The notes: a model not told the origin generated them from the sequence alone. A stretch of DNA of 64,000 nucleotides from Thereva unica (GCA_949987705.1 OX465281.1:154246380-154310379), one strand, 5' to 3'; positions 33,726 through 45,403 are shown, numbered from the stretch's first letter. Numbers and translations: made by a program.

Positions 33726-34163
33726 CTAAGGCTTCCTCAAATGGGAAACCAAAATTGCAATGTTAATGAAAAACTCTAAATCTTTGTGCAATCGGTAGCT
33801 TTAGTCGAACAAAAAATAATTGCCAAATTTCAGATTTTGTAATTTAACAATTTTAAAGTTATAAACAATTAAACTTTTATTACATTTTTTTTTGAAAAAT
33901 TCATAACTCCGAATCTAGTTGATCGATTTACTTCGAATTAGTCTTGATTAAAAGAGGAAATGTTGAACTTTACGATGAGCTATTGCTTTTTTAAAAAATT
34001 ATTAACTTTTACCATTTTTTTTGCAAATGTAAGTTGTAAAATGAAAAAAATCATGTTCTATAGCACGAAAAAATTTCAAACAAAATCCAAAATGAAGCTT
34101 ATTTAATAATCTTTCATATTCCGTTTATAAAATACAAGGCCCGCCATTTGTTCAAACGTTATT
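33723..34163. other. AT-rich stretch, no gene recognised
   Basis: Sequence of simple AT-rich character lies between a (TA)n tract and the truncated start of Gypsy B. No LTR of Gypsy B is recognised here. Confidence 0.5.
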
Positions 34164-34680
34164 ATGAATGAAAGTTTTTTAGAATATCTTTTTACTATGC
34201 AGCAAATCGCAAATAAAGGTAAAGTGGATGACCTTTCTCTCGTAACATATATAGTACAAGGAATTCCTGATGACGTAACTAATAAAACAGTGCTCTACGA
34301 AGCGACTAGTTTAGAGGAACTAAAAAGGAAATATCTTGTATATAAAAACATTAAGCAACAAGTAGAAAAACAAAAACAGCAAAGTGAAGGTAAAACAAGA
34401 TTTCCAGGCAAAAACCTTGCTGGGAAAAGCGACACAGACAAGAAAAGGTGTTTGAATTGTGGAGCTCTTTCCCACCAGACAAATTTTTGTCCGAATAAAG
34501 GCAAAGGCACACGTTGTTTTACTTGCGGCGAATTCGGTCATATTTCTACCACATGTACTCGCAAAAAACAAAATCAAAATGAAAACAATTCTAAAGAATT
34601 CCGGGTTAATCGAATTTCAGCAAATTTTTCCACCGTGGAAATAAAAATAGAGAATAATATCTTATCCAGCACTAATTGAT
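34164..34680 (+). pseudogene. gag: Gypsy B gag, 5' truncated
   Basis: The frame starts in the middle of a capsid-like region (LVTYIVQGIPDD, then EELKRKYLVYKNIK). This aligns with residues about 150-200 of the Gypsy C polyprotein. Two CCHC knuckles follow: CLNCGALSHQTNFC and CFTCGEFGHISTTC. Upstream gag and the 5' LTR are absent. A frameshift at about 34672 separates it from the protease. The Met at 34164 is internal to the family protein and is not a true start. Confidence 0.85.
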
Positions 34681-37600
34681 ACAGGAAGCGAGGTCACCTT
34701 GATGAGGAAGTCAGTGAAAGAAAGATTTAATACCTTAATCTACGACCAGCCAGGAATGTTTCTAAACGGGTTCGGACCACGTGGATCACAAAAAGCATTA
34801 ACATTAGGGTCATGTTCAGCCAACATAGAATTGGAACCAGAAACATATCTCATAAGATTTCAAGTCGTCCCGGATGACTGGGTTTCGGATGACATAATTC
34901 TGGGGAAAGACTTTATAGAAGGGATATTACTGGTAGTGGACAAAGGCAAAGCTAGTGTCTTCAAAAACGGATTTCCCACAAAGGACAACCTGAATTACAA
35001 TATCGAGGAAAACCCATTAGACAAGATGGATGTAGTAAACTTAATCGAAAGAAAAACAATGGACAACGTTCGTAATGTTAAAAATAGGGAAATCCGAGAG
35101 GAGCTCATGACGCTAATCGATACGTATGAACCGGTACGAACAGAAAAGTCTTGCATTGAAATGAACATAGTTCTGACAGATGAAAATCCCGTTTATCAGA
35201 AAGCAAGGAGACTTGCACCAAAGGAAAGAAGTATTGTGAACGAACAGATAAGACAATGGTTAAGTGACGGAGTTATACAACATAGTCAATCCGATTTTGC
35301 TAGCCCAGTAGTTCTAACTAGTAAAAAAGATGGAAATCACCGACTCTGCGTAGATTACCGAAGTTTAAATCGCAAGATCATTAAAGACAGATATCCCCTA
35401 CCAGTTATTGAGGACATCTTAGAAAGTCTTTACGAGGCAAAAATATTTACAACTTTAGATTTAAAGAACGGATTCTTCCATGTGGACATAAAGGAAGAAT
35501 GTAGGAAATTTACATCTTTTATAACACCAGATGGCCAATATGAATTTAGGAAAGTTCCATTCGGTCTCTGCAACTCACCATCTGTATTCCAAAGATATGT
35601 GAACACCGTCTTTTACGATCTATCACGCCAGGGCCATGTATTAATTTATATAGACGATCTCATCATTCCGGCAAAGAACGAAAAGGAAAATTTAGAAAAA
35701 CTAAAAATAGTGTTAGATTTGGCATCTAAGAATGGACTGCAAATTAAATGGACAAAATGCACATTTATTAGTAAGACAATTCAATTCCTTGGACATATTA
35801 TAGAAGATGGAAACATAAGGCCATCTATGGAAAAGGTAAAAGCAGTACAAGGATATCCCGTACCTACGACAACAAAGCAAATTCAAAGTTTTCTAGGTCT
35901 AACAGGATTTTTCAGAAAATTTATACCAAACTATGCAACCATAGCTAGGCCATTGTCAGACCTCCTCAAGAAAAACCAGTCTTTCACATTCAATTCGGAC
36001 CAACAAAAAGCATTCTCCACTTTAAAACAATTATTATGCAAGGAACCAGTCCTGAAGCTTTTTAACCTCAACCTTGAGACAGAATTGCATACAGATGCGA
36101 GTGCTATTGGGTACGGAGGAGTATTGTTGCAGAAACATGATGACAAAAAATTCCATCCCGTATTTTATCTTAGTTTTAAAGCAACGACGGCTGAAAAGAA
36201 TTACACCAGCTACGAACATGAAGTATTAGCGATAATTAAATGTTTGAAGAAGTTGCGGGTTTATCTTTTGGGGATACGATTTACTATATTTACAGATTGC
36301 AGCGCTTTCCAGGCTACGATGAAAAAAAGGATTTATGTGTTCGAGTCGCAAGGTGGGCAATTTCGCTACAGGAGTTTGATTGTGTTGTTTTACATCGAGC
36401 GCTCAACAATGCGTCACGTTGATGCCTTAAGTCGCCATCCAGCAGTCCTTATTATAGAAAATGGAATTTTGCAGCGAATTCGAAATGCTCAACAAAATGA
36501 TGAACATTGCAACGCAATCTCAACAATTCTTCAAGACAAACCCTATAAAAACTTTGAAATACGCAATGGAATTATCTATAGATTTATAGATGGACGCTAT
36601 GTGTTATTGGTGCCCAAATGCATGCAAAGGGAAATTATTCGGAACGCACATGATAACGGACACATCAGCGCAAAGCGAGTTGAAGCTGCCCTAAAGCAAG
36701 ACTTTTATATCCCTAAGATGTTAGCCAAGATAGAAGCAGCTATTTCAAATTGTGTCACGTGTATATTAGCATCAAGAAAAGAAGGTAAGGCGGAAGGGTT
36801 CCTATATCCTATTGACAAAGATGAAACACCTTTACATACATACCATGTAGACCACTTGGGGCCCTTGCCGTCAACAGCTAAGAACTATAAATATCTTTTT
36901 GTTGTGGTGGATGGGTTTACAAAGTTTGTGTGGATTTACCCAGTGAAATCCACAACTACTGAGGAAGTAATCAAGAAGCTCCAATTACAAAGCGAAGTTT
37001 TCGGACACCCTACAAGAATTGTTTCGGATAGAGGCACAGCTTTCACCGCAAAGGCATTCGAGGAGTTTTGCAACACCCAACATATTCAGCACGTACTTGT
37101 CACTACCGGTGTACCTCGTGGAAATGGTCAAGTGGAAAGAATTAATAGAACCATAATTGAAGTTTTGACAAAATTATCCATAGATGATCCAATGAAATGG
37201 TACAAACACGTACCACGATTACAGAAGACACTCAACTCAGTTACCAGCCGTGCTACGAAGCGGACCCCTTTCGAGCTACTCTTTGGAGTAAAGATGCGAA
37301 GCGAAATTGCACCCGAAATTTTAGAATCCATAGAACAAGCAGTAATTCAAGAATTCGAAGACAACCGTACAGACATGAGGCAACGATCGAGAGATGAAAT
37401 AGCAAAAATTCAGGAAGAAAATAGAAAGGCTTATGATCGCAGAAGAAAGTCTGCCAGAAAATATACTCTGGGCGAACTAGTCGCGATCAAAAGGACCCAA
37501 TTCGGGCCTGGGCTAAAAGTATGTCCGAAGTTCCTAGGACCTTATGAAATAGTAAAAGTCAAAAGGAAAGATCGGTACGAAGTTAAGAAAGTCGGCCTCC

Positions 37601-37713
37601 ATGATGGACCAGGTAGTACTCACACATCAGCTGACTTCATGAAACCTTGGGTGAATGAGGAGGATGATAGTGAATTGTCTGAGGCAGACAATAGCCAGGA
37701 TGGCCGAATGTAG
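34678..37713 (+). pseudogene. pol: Gypsy B pol: protease, RT, RNase H, integrase
   Basis: The protease motif DTGSEV lies at 34678. A frame of 1004 codons (from 34699) then runs to TAG at 37711-37713. It includes an RT palm with LCVDYRSLNRK and YIDD at 35647-35658, RNase H (ELHTDASAIGYGG) and MRHVDALSRHP. Integrase shows the zinc part (CVTCILA), YHVDHLGP, VSDRGTAF and GNGQVERINRT, and the C-terminus a LGPYEIVKV region. Between about 36326 and 36420 the frame is out of register: the conserved RVARWA and LQEF words of RNase H are in another frame. Two indels compensate each other, so the protein is open but about 30 residues are replaced. GVPRGNGQVER and a fused gag-pol recall the mdg3/Micropia group, which is tentative. 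Confidence 0.9.
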
Positions 37714-38022
37714 GAACAAACATACACTCTCACATAATAATAAGCATCAACAGCCATGAAGGCTGAATGTAGGAACAAACATACACTCTCACATAATAAT
37801 AAGCATCAACAGCCATGAAGGCTGAATGTAGGAACAAACATACACTCTCACATAATAATAAGCATCAACAGCCATGAAGGCTGTCGAGAGAGTCAGTCAG
37901 AAAAAGGCTCACGCAACGACGCAACGAAGCAACGACCCGCGCTATGGAGTAAACGTCATTATTAAATTATAAGAAAACATTAAATTAAAAGCCATTCATT
38001 ACCTTACCAGTTAAAACTCATT
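37706..38022 (+). repeat. Gypsy B 3' LTR start with 59-bp tandem repeat
   Basis: The junction GAATGTAGGAAC occurs at 37706, 37765 and 37824, a 59-bp period with three copies nearly identical. Each copy carries a polypurine-like GATGGCCGAA or GAAGGCTGAA followed by TGTAGG, the probable LTR start. The first copy contains the pol stop codon. The 3' end of the LTR is not defined, and the end given here is approximate. Confidence 0.75.
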
Positions 38023-38122
38023 TTGTGAATTATTTTTTTATAAATAATTGTGGAAAAATCGCATTAAAAGAATTTGTTTTGAAAAATGGTTTATTAGTCA
38101 TTACTAAAAACGGATTTCCCAC

Positions 38123-38123
38123 A

Positions 38124-38200
<77 letters not shown>

Positions 38201-38225
38201 TATATATATATATATATATATATAT
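38123..38225. repeat. (TA)n microsatellite
   Basis: About 100 bp of TA repeats with one GG interruption near 38199. Directly to the right is CAGGGTGTCCCACAT, a word I associate with ends of insect transposons, from memory. Confidence 0.95.
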
Positions 38226-38864
38226 ACAGGGTGTCCCACATAAACTTACAAAGCGGCCGGCTGTGGATAGGTCTAGGATAGACGAACAAAAAATCGTATG
38301 GGTGGGAGGGGGGAAATCGTAACGGTTTAGCCGCTAGGGCGTTTTGAAGTTTTTTTGCTAGAGTTTTACATATCACCCTGTATTTTTGTAACCGTGTAAC
38401 CCATTTTCATGATTATGGTACCGGTGTACGCAGAATTCCCCCACCTCTCTACGACGGTAAAAATAATGGTCCTATCTTATAAACTTTTGGAGTTATGAGT
38501 CGCCAAAGTCAAAATTTTATATTTTTTTCACTAAAATTTCAACTAAAACCACCTTTTTCTCCAAAAAATACGTGATAAACCTAAACTTTTTTTTCCAAAA
38601 TTAAAAAGTTTGGACAATTTCCTATAAATAATGTGATACAACTTTTACGCCACATCCTCTAGTTTTGAAGTTATAAGCATTTTTAATGTTGAAATTGGCT
38701 CTATTTCGTCCTTTTTTTGTACTTTTCCATCTGAGCTTTGTCGAAAAGTGCCAAATAAGCATCGAAAAAGGCCAATATTAACTTTAAAATTGCTTATAAC
38801 TTCTAAAGTAAAGGCCCTAGAATTAAACTTGTTATTCATTATTCATAGAAAATTGTCCAAGCTT
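38226..38864. repeat. Non-coding stretch ending in a 259-bp inverted repeat
   Basis: 38226-38605 has no gene. 38606-38864 is an imperfect palindrome with arms of about 100 bp. AAGTTTGGACAATTTCC on the left faces AAGCTTGGACAATTTTC read from 38864 on the other strand, and GAAGTTATAAGCA recurs in both arms. The right edge coincides with the point where the Gypsy C LTR is cut off. Confidence 0.6.
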
Positions 38865-38898
38865 ATATTTACACTAGTTGGGATATAAAATTCCCACA
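38865..38898 (-). repeat. Gypsy C 3' LTR remnant
   Basis: Read on the minus strand it starts TGTGGGAATTTTATATCCC directly after a purine-rich tract and stops after 34 bases. The same 32 bases lie at 46270-46300 as the beginning of the 5' LTR. Confidence 0.75.
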
Positions 38899-38916
38899 TT
38901 TCGGCCATCCTGGGTT

Positions 38917-39369
38917 TCAGATGTCCTCATCTGGAGCTTCTTCGGCAGTTTCTTCTTCTTCGTGGCTGGTTACATAATCCTTCCTATGTTCGCTACCTTC
39001 ATCATCATCATCATCATCATATTCATCCTCTTCCTCTGCCCACGGTTTCATCTTGTCTACGCTGCATTCCGTATCTCTAGGTCCGTCGTGATCTCCTTCT
39101 TTTCTTACTTTGTATCTATCAAACGCTTGAATAGCAATGATCCTGTATGGTCCAAAGAACTTGGGTTTTATTTTTAATCCTACTCCGAATTGAACTCTTT
39201 CGATCGCCACAAGATCTCCAACGTTATACTTTCTAGGACGTTTTCTCTTTCGGTTGTATTGGTTTACATTTTCCATTTGAATCTTTGCTATTTCATTCCT
39301 TGCTTGCTCGCGGTCCTCTGCTCGTTGATCAGTGAATTGTTTAGTAAACTCTTCTTCTATAATCTCCAT
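38917..39369 (-). pseudogene. Gypsy C integrase C-terminal part
   Basis: A 150-codon minus frame carries RKYNVGDLVAIERVQFG, then KPKFFGPYRIIAI and VDKMKPW, matching the integrase C-terminus of Gypsy B. It closes with an acidic tail rich in Asp and Glu, encoded by a (CAT)n run on the plus strand. It is in a different frame from the main ORF. About 60 residues found in B between the core and this part are missing. Confidence 0.88.
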
Positions 39370-42300
39370 AAGCCTCGTATCTCCTCGTAAGTGCTGGAAT
39401 TATTGTTCCGTGTAACCTTTCAATTTGTCCGTTGCCACGTGGAACACCTGGTGTAATATAGAGTAGCTTAATTTCTCGTTCTCGGCAATATTCTTTAAGA
39501 TTTTTAGACACAAAAGCTCCTCCTCGGTCTGCAATTAATCTACTCGGGTTTCCGAATGTTTCAGCTATGATCTCCATCTTCTGAATAACTTCATCGCTGT
39601 TTAAAGTTTTCGTCGGATATAACCAACAGTATTTTGTGAACGCATCAATCACTGCGAAGATATATCTGTATCCCTTCTTTGTTTGCTGCATCGGGCCAAG
39701 ATGATCAATGTGGAAAGTTTCCAATGGTATGTTGCCTTTCGGAATGGGGTTCAGGTAGCCTTCTGCTTTTCCGCGTTTTCGTTCAGATAAAATGCATTTG
39801 ATGCGGTTGGAGATACATCTTTCTATTCTTTGCTTAAGACCTGGTATATAGAATTCCTTTTCAATAATGTTTTTCATCTTGTCGAAGTGAAAATGACCCC
39901 TTTGGTGTATTTCTTTGATGATGTTTGCCTTCATGCTGTGTGGAACTACAAAAAGTAAATTATTATCTACGGCTTTACAAAGTATATTATTATTTAAAAC
40001 ATAATCTTTGTACGGTTCCTTTCTTACTAACTCCATGATGGCTTGCAGCTGATCGTCATCTTCTTGTGCTTTAGAGAGTTTTTTGAGGAAATTATTGTCG
40101 TTTTGCACACACATCATTATCGGGTTTCTACTCAGCGCATCCACGTGTCTCATCCTACTACCGGAACGGTGCTCGATCTCGTAATTAAATTCTTCCAAGA
40201 GCAAAGCCCATCTAGCTACTCGTGTTGTCAAATCTCGTTTTTTCATCGTACACTCGAACGCTCTGCAGTCTGTAACCAATTTAAAATGTTGTCCCAAAAG
40301 ATAAACTCTAAATTTCTTTAATGATTCCACTATTGCCAAGACCTCTAATTCGTAGCTTGTATATTTTCGTTCTGCGTCAGTAGTACGTTTACTCATGTAC
40401 TGAACGGGGTGAAGAGCACCATCATCAGGATCTTTTTGCAGCAGGACTGCGCCGTAGCCATCAATTGACGCATCAGTATGCAGTTCTGTTACATCCCCAT
40501 ATCTAAAAATTTTCAATAGCGGTTTAGATGAGAGAGCATTTTGCAAATCTTTAATTGCATCCAGATGTTCTTCGTTTATCTGGAAGCGTGACGTTTTCTT
40601 CAGGTCTGTTAAAACTCGTGCTCTTAAAGCGAAACTTGGTATAAATTTTCTGAAATAATTTGCAAGTCCAATGAAACTTTGAAGTTGTTTAATCGTCGTT
40701 GGTATTGGAAACTTTTGCACCGCCTGCGTTTTACATGGCGATGGTGATATGCTGCCATCTCGAACTAAATGTCCTAAGTATTCAACCTGGTTCTGCAAAA
40801 ATTGGCACTTCTTCCATTTGATTTTTAATCCATGCCTTGCTGCCACCTGTAAAACCCTTTCTAGCTTCTCTAATCCGTGTTGCATCGTTTCGGAGGGGAT
40901 AATTATGTCATCGATATATACTACAATGAAATTTTCATTAATTAAGTCTTTTAATATAAAATTAATATATTTCTGAAAAACACTGGGCGAATTGCAGAGA
41001 CCAAACGGTACTCTAGTAAATTCATATTGTCCTGCTTGAGTCACGAATGCTGTATATTTCCTGCTGTTCTCTTCTATAGTTACGTGGAAAAATCCATTTT
41101 CCAAATCTAATGTGGTGAAGAATTTAGCACCTTGTAATTTGTCGATTTGGTCCTCTATGTTCGGTAGGGGATATCGATCCTTATGAATTTTTTTATTAAT
41201 CCCTCTGTAGTCCACGCATAATCGGTAGGTTCCATCCTTCTTCTTCACTAAAAGTACCTGGCTAGAGTAATCTGACACCGTTTCTCGCACAATTCCTTTC
41301 TGCAACCATTCTTGTACTTGATCTTCGATTATTTTTTGTTCAATAGGCGGAAATCGCCTCGGCGGTCTATAAACTGGTTCGTCATCAACTGTCACAATTT
41401 TCATCTGTATTGCTGACTGGGCTGGTTCTTCAGGCAAGTAATTATCTATTAAAGAAACAACGTTATTGATTAATTTTTTGTCTTTTAAATGAGCTAAGGC
41501 AGGCAGATAGTTTTCGTTTTCAGGTTCCACGTCCACGTTAATATTAGCTAAAAAGCACATCGGATTTTCTTCGTCCTCTCCCCTATTTTCATCGTTTTGG
41601 GTCTTCTTCTTCTTGGTTATCCTAATTATTCCACCATCCATGTTCACCACTGCTTGCTGCAACAAACTCATTCCTAATATTAACCCAGTGCGCATGCATC
41701 GATTGTTAACCACGTGTATTTCTACGTCATTGTATAAATCTTCATTTATTTCGACTGAGGCCTTAAAATATCCTTTTGTAGCAACGGTTGCACCTAAACC
41801 TGATAAAGAAAGTGTAGATTTTCGGAAAACGTGAACTGGTCTAATTTGCTTCAAGAGAGTTTCTTTGATTACACAAATATCACTTCCTGTATCAATTAAT
41901 GCTTCAAGTACGGTGTTATTTATTTTGACTGTCATATACCTGGAATTTATGGTTATCATATGCGCCCGTGCATCTGTAACACTATATTTTAAATGCGGAC
42001 ATTCTGGTCGCTTGTGTCCATTTTTACCACAATTAAAGCATTTTGGTCCTTTATCTTTTTGAGGACATGTGTGAAACTCATGGGCTGAACTTCCGCAATT
42101 AAAACAATACCGACGTTTCTTATCAATATCGCCCCCTCTATTGTTTCTCGCGTCACTCGTTCTATTCGTACGACCACTATCAAAACTTTTTCCTCCGTCA
42201 TCGTATTTTGCTTTTGTAGCGATTTTACTTTTGACACTTTCGTACACTAAGAGTTTTTCTTTAAATTCGTTTATGCTTTTTGCACCATACAACATTAATT

Positions 42301-42826
42301 TATTGTGCGAAAAATCTTTAATTCCCTCAATCACATACGAAATAACCGATTGGTCATCTATCTCCGATTGCGATGCTATGTCGAGCATGACATATAGATA
42401 TTCACGAAATGTTTCGTTGACCTTCTTTTTTCGTTCTCTTAATTGATTATGAATATCGGCACTATTAAATTTGGGGATAAATTCACGTAACAGAGCACTT
42501 CTTAATTCGTTATAATTTAGCGGCTTTGCCTCGTAATCTATGAACAATTTAGCGGAACCTGTCAGTAACCTTTTACACAGAGTAAATTTCTGCAGATCAT
42601 TCATAAGGAAGGTTACTGCGTATTGTTCAAATTCTGTTAACCATTTTCCTATGTTATTTGTTCCGTCACCGGCGAATTTACAGATCATATTTTCTAAGTC
42701 ACTGAAATTTATGCGTACTCCTACACCATCATCATTAAAATCCATTCGCGACGACGACGCTCCAGCGTTTTCGAAATTTACCGACATGTTACTGTTTTGG
42801 CGATTTTGTCTTCTTCGCGAGCTCAT
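39341..42826 (-). CDS. gag-pol: Gypsy C gag-pol single ORF, 1161 codons
   Basis: One open frame from ATG at 42826 holds a gag capsid region (KFAGDGTNNIGKWL at residues 50-63, then LREFIPKFN) and two CCHC knuckles (CFNCGSSAHEFHTC, CFNCGKNGHKRPEC, about residues 240-275). Then come the protease ALIDTGSDICVI, RT with LCVDYRGINKK and YIDD (about 40907-40918), RNase H (ELHTDASIDGYG, RVARWALLLEEF, MRHVDALSRNP) and integrase up to GNGQIERLHGT. Fusion of gag and pol without a frameshift is normal for the mdg3/Micropia-like group. The ORF ends prematurely in the integrase after a deletion, so the particle could form but integration activity is doubtful. Assignment below Ty3/Gypsy is tentative. Confidence 0.92.
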   Translation of the reverse strand: MSSRRRQNRQNSNMSVNFENAGASSSRMDFNDDGVGVRINFSDLENMICKFAGDGTNNIGKWLTEFEQYAVTFLMNDLQKFTLCKRLLTGSAKLFIDYEAKPLNYNELRSALLREFIPKFNSADIHNQLRERKKKVNETFREYLYVMLDIASQSEIDDQSVISYVIEGIKDFSHNKLMLYGAKSINEFKEKLLVYESVKSKIATKAKYDDGGKSFDSGRTNRTSDARNNRGGDIDKKRRYCFNCGSSAHEFHTCPQKDKGPKCFNCGKNGHKRPECPHLKYSVTDARAHMITINSRYMTVKINNTVLEALIDTGSDICVIKETLLKQIRPVHVFRKSTLSLSGLGATVATKGYFKASVEINEDLYNDVEIHVVNNRCMRTGLILGMSLLQQAVVNMDGGIIRITKKKKTQNDENRGEDEENPMCFLANINVDVEPENENYLPALAHLKDKKLINNVVSLIDNYLPEEPAQSAIQMKIVTVDDEPVYRPPRRFPPIEQKIIEDQVQEWLQKGIVRETVSDYSSQVLLVKKKDGTYRLCVDYRGINKKIHKDRYPLPNIEDQIDKLQGAKFFTTLDLENGFFHVTIEENSRKYTAFVTQAGQYEFTRVPFGLCNSPSVFQKYINFILKDLINENFIVVYIDDIIIPSETMQHGLEKLERVLQVAARHGLKIKWKKCQFLQNQVEYLGHLVRDGSISPSPCKTQAVQKFPIPTTIKQLQSFIGLANYFRKFIPSFALRARVLTDLKKTSRFQINEEHLDAIKDLQNALSSKPLLKIFRYGDVTELHTDASIDGYGAVLLQKDPDDGALHPVQYMSKRTTDAERKYTSYELEVLAIVESLKKFRVYLLGQHFKLVTDCRAFECTMKKRDLTTRVARWALLLEEFNYEIEHRSGSRMRHVDALSRNPIMMCVQNDNNFLKKLSKAQEDDDQLQAIMELVRKEPYKDYVLNNNILCKAVDNNLLFVVPHSMKANIIKEIHQRGHFHFDKMKNIIEKEFYIPGLKQRIERCISNRIKCILSERKRGKAEGYLNPIPKGNIPLETFHIDHLGPMQQTKKGYRYIFAVIDAFTKYCWLYPTKTLNSDEVIQKMEIIAETFGNPSRLIADRGGAFVSKNLKEYCREREIKLLYITPGVPRGNGQIERLHGTIIPALTRRYEAYGDYRRRVY

Positions 42827-43277
42827 GATTCTAACTATTTCCCAATAATAAATGACCGAGCAATTAAATGAATCCGAGTAATTAATTGTGCATACACTTA
42901 GTTTACAAATTTACAACGTCTTTTAGTAAATGTTTATTCACTTTTATTCGTCAATCACGAGAATCTTCTATGCACCGCGCTGCACCGTCCACACACAAGA
43001 AGCACAGTTGTAATTGCTGACTGCCGCTGTTGATATTATTGTCGCTGCTACCACTACCAAAAATCTTTTGTTCATGCGCCTCGTGGTGACAAATAGAAAA
43101 AATTGTACCGCAATTATAAAAATTAATTTTTGAAAGTTTATAATGGGCTTTCAGTTTTTTTATGAATTATGACTTTGATTCTTTTATCAAAAATTTTTAG
43201 TTTCAATTTATAAGTTATAAGATCCTTTATGGACGATTTCCTCGCGATTCTTTTCAGGGACGAAGATAACTGCTCCT

Positions 43278-43298
43278 GAAATCCCGGTTGAGCCCCCA
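43278..43298 (-). other. Primer binding site of Gypsy C, tRNA-Pro type
   Basis: On the minus strand TGGGGGCTCAACCGGGATTT begins two bases after the LTR end. It resembles the Pro-tRNA primer site known from retroviruses (TGGGGGCTCG...), as I remember it. Confidence 0.8.
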
Positions 43299-44999
43299 AA
43301 TGTAGTTTATTTGCTTAAATAAAAGAGTTAATTTAATCCAAATGTAAGTTTTAATGAAATTCAATGATTATTTTATACTAGCTGGAACCCGGTGCGCCTC
43401 GCTGCACAAATAAGCTAATAGTATGGCGTGCGCCAAAACAATTGGGAATCTCAAAATCGATGGGCACTGAGAGTTTCAAATCCCGAGATGCAAGTACATT
43501 CGTAAAGAAAAGTGTAACTCCGTTCGTTTAAAAACCCAAATCACTTGCTCATTTATATCCCTAATCACAATTCAGCGGTCTCACTGCCACTCTTGTCGTG
43601 GTCAGATGCTATGAGGTAGTGTTTTTGCCCGTAAATGAATTTCGAAGAAGAAATTACAATGCACGTCCGCTTGAACTTTATCCATACACGAAATTTTAAT
43701 GGGTGTGAAATTGTCAGTTCGCCGCCTGTGTTTATATTTGCAATTCTTTTGGTACGCGCTATAGCTTCCGTTTATTTTGCAGTTGAGGTGATAAGAATTT
43801 TAATATACAGTAGGAGCCATTTTCGTATTTTTGATTCTGAATAATATCGATGCTATCGATTGAAATTTCGCTATTTGAAACGACCAAAAGTTGGTTTTTT
43901 CAATACTGTTCCATAGATGTGATGCTTTCAAGCATGCATCCGTTCAGCTCATTTGCAGGCTTTGATCGAAGTATACCAGGCAAAGTTGAGCAAGTAGTGT
44001 CAGAGCGCCTACCATGGATTAGGTTTTCCTCGGAAATCTTGAAAAGCCCTGTCCTGCGCTTCGACCTATTTTTTATAGGCCATGGTGCATTCGCTCCAAA
44101 ATAATAATTTTGCACGGATGTGGCAATACGGGAGTTTTTACTGATGTTACATGTAGGTGTTTCTCTCTGGTTCAAATTCAATAGGAACTTGGGTGCTCAA
44201 TACACTAAACATCCACCAGCAAGCAGCGTTGATGCAATTCCCGATTATGTCACACTTCACACTATGAATGGAGACAGTTAATACGTTCAATAAGCAACGT
44301 TTGGCAACATTGGGCGAACTTTTCAAACATTTAACGGCATGATAAAGAGTAATTTTTCCGTAAGAAATATGAAAAAAATATGTCCCATGCAAAATTATTG
44401 TATGTTGAAAAATCAAGCACCTTGAAATCTATGCAAATTTCCAGGTACCATAGCTCAAAAAGAAAAAGCGACGAACATCTGATTATTGAATTTGTCGTCT
44501 TTTTGGTTTCGAGACCTTTCATTTAAGCCATACATTGCTAAAATTAGGCACATGCAGCCGAAGTTACTTCAATCCAAGTTCAGAGAACCGCGTCCTTCGC
44601 GATAAATCTGATTTTTTCAACAAAATTGTACGGCAACTATCCGTAAATAAACTCCGATCGATCTGAAACTTTGGAAATCGTATTTTTTTCGGAAAAAAAC
44701 CAAAACAAAATGGATCTGACTTCTTTAGCAGAAATTTGAAGAGTACCTCCCATACAAAAGTTTCGGATTTTTCTATATCAGTACACTACAGCTACCCGAA
44801 GGTTTCGAGATAGCCTATATGTTATTCTGAAGTATGAGCTATATTATTGTAAAGTTTCATTAAAATCTATTCAGTAGTTTTTGCTTGAAAGAGTAACAAA
44901 CATCCATACAAACATTCGCGTTTATAATATTAGTAAGACAGCCAATAGCAAAAAACCTGTGTGCGTTGCAAGGCTTTTAAATAAAAAAAAAATTATGTG

Positions 45000-45295
45000 T
45001 GCGTTGTACGCAGTAGGAAAAAAACAATAAATCTGGAAAAAAATTCCCTCTTCCCAATCTTATCGGTGATTCAATTAGAACAGTAGATGCATCTAAACAT
45101 GTAACTTCTCGGTGAATTGGAATTTTAACTTTCTCTTTTCGGTTAGCCGTTACACTGCTCCCTTCTTACTCAGTATTCGTCCCGAACACAGCTTCCTCCA
45201 GGTCCCGTTTTTTCCAATCGAACTTTTTGGAAGCGATAGATGACATCGTTTAACCTTGTGATGACAATGTAGGGGCGCACAAATTTGCAAACTTC
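45000..45295 (-). pseudogene. Gypsy A-like integrase tail and LTR start, fragment
   Basis: The minus frame ends RPYIVITRLNDVIYRFQ, then VRDEY and TGA at 45170-45172. This parallels the end of Gypsy A pol (GPYKIVTRINDVVYRIQ and VRDEQS). A purine tract AGAAGGGAGCAG and an LTR-like start TGTAACGG follow (from 45154 downward). It is a 3' end of a relative of Gypsy A in opposite orientation. The lower limit is approximate. Confidence 0.7.
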
Positions 45296-45403
45296 GACTC
45301 TTTCTACCGTTTTTACTGTTTCTATACTGGTTAGAGGGAATTTTAGAAATTTACTACATTTCAGAATGTGGCTTGGGAAAATTCGTGCGTCATATTGGAC
45401 CCG

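Noticed and set aside
33554..33766. ORFs with long Tyr-Ile runs at (TA)n tracts (also 38025-38243, 51605-51799 and 58756-59082)
   Set aside because: They are simple translations of TA repeats.
38995..39035. (CAT)n microsatellite
   Set aside because: It is the coding sequence of the acidic tail of the Gypsy C integrase part.
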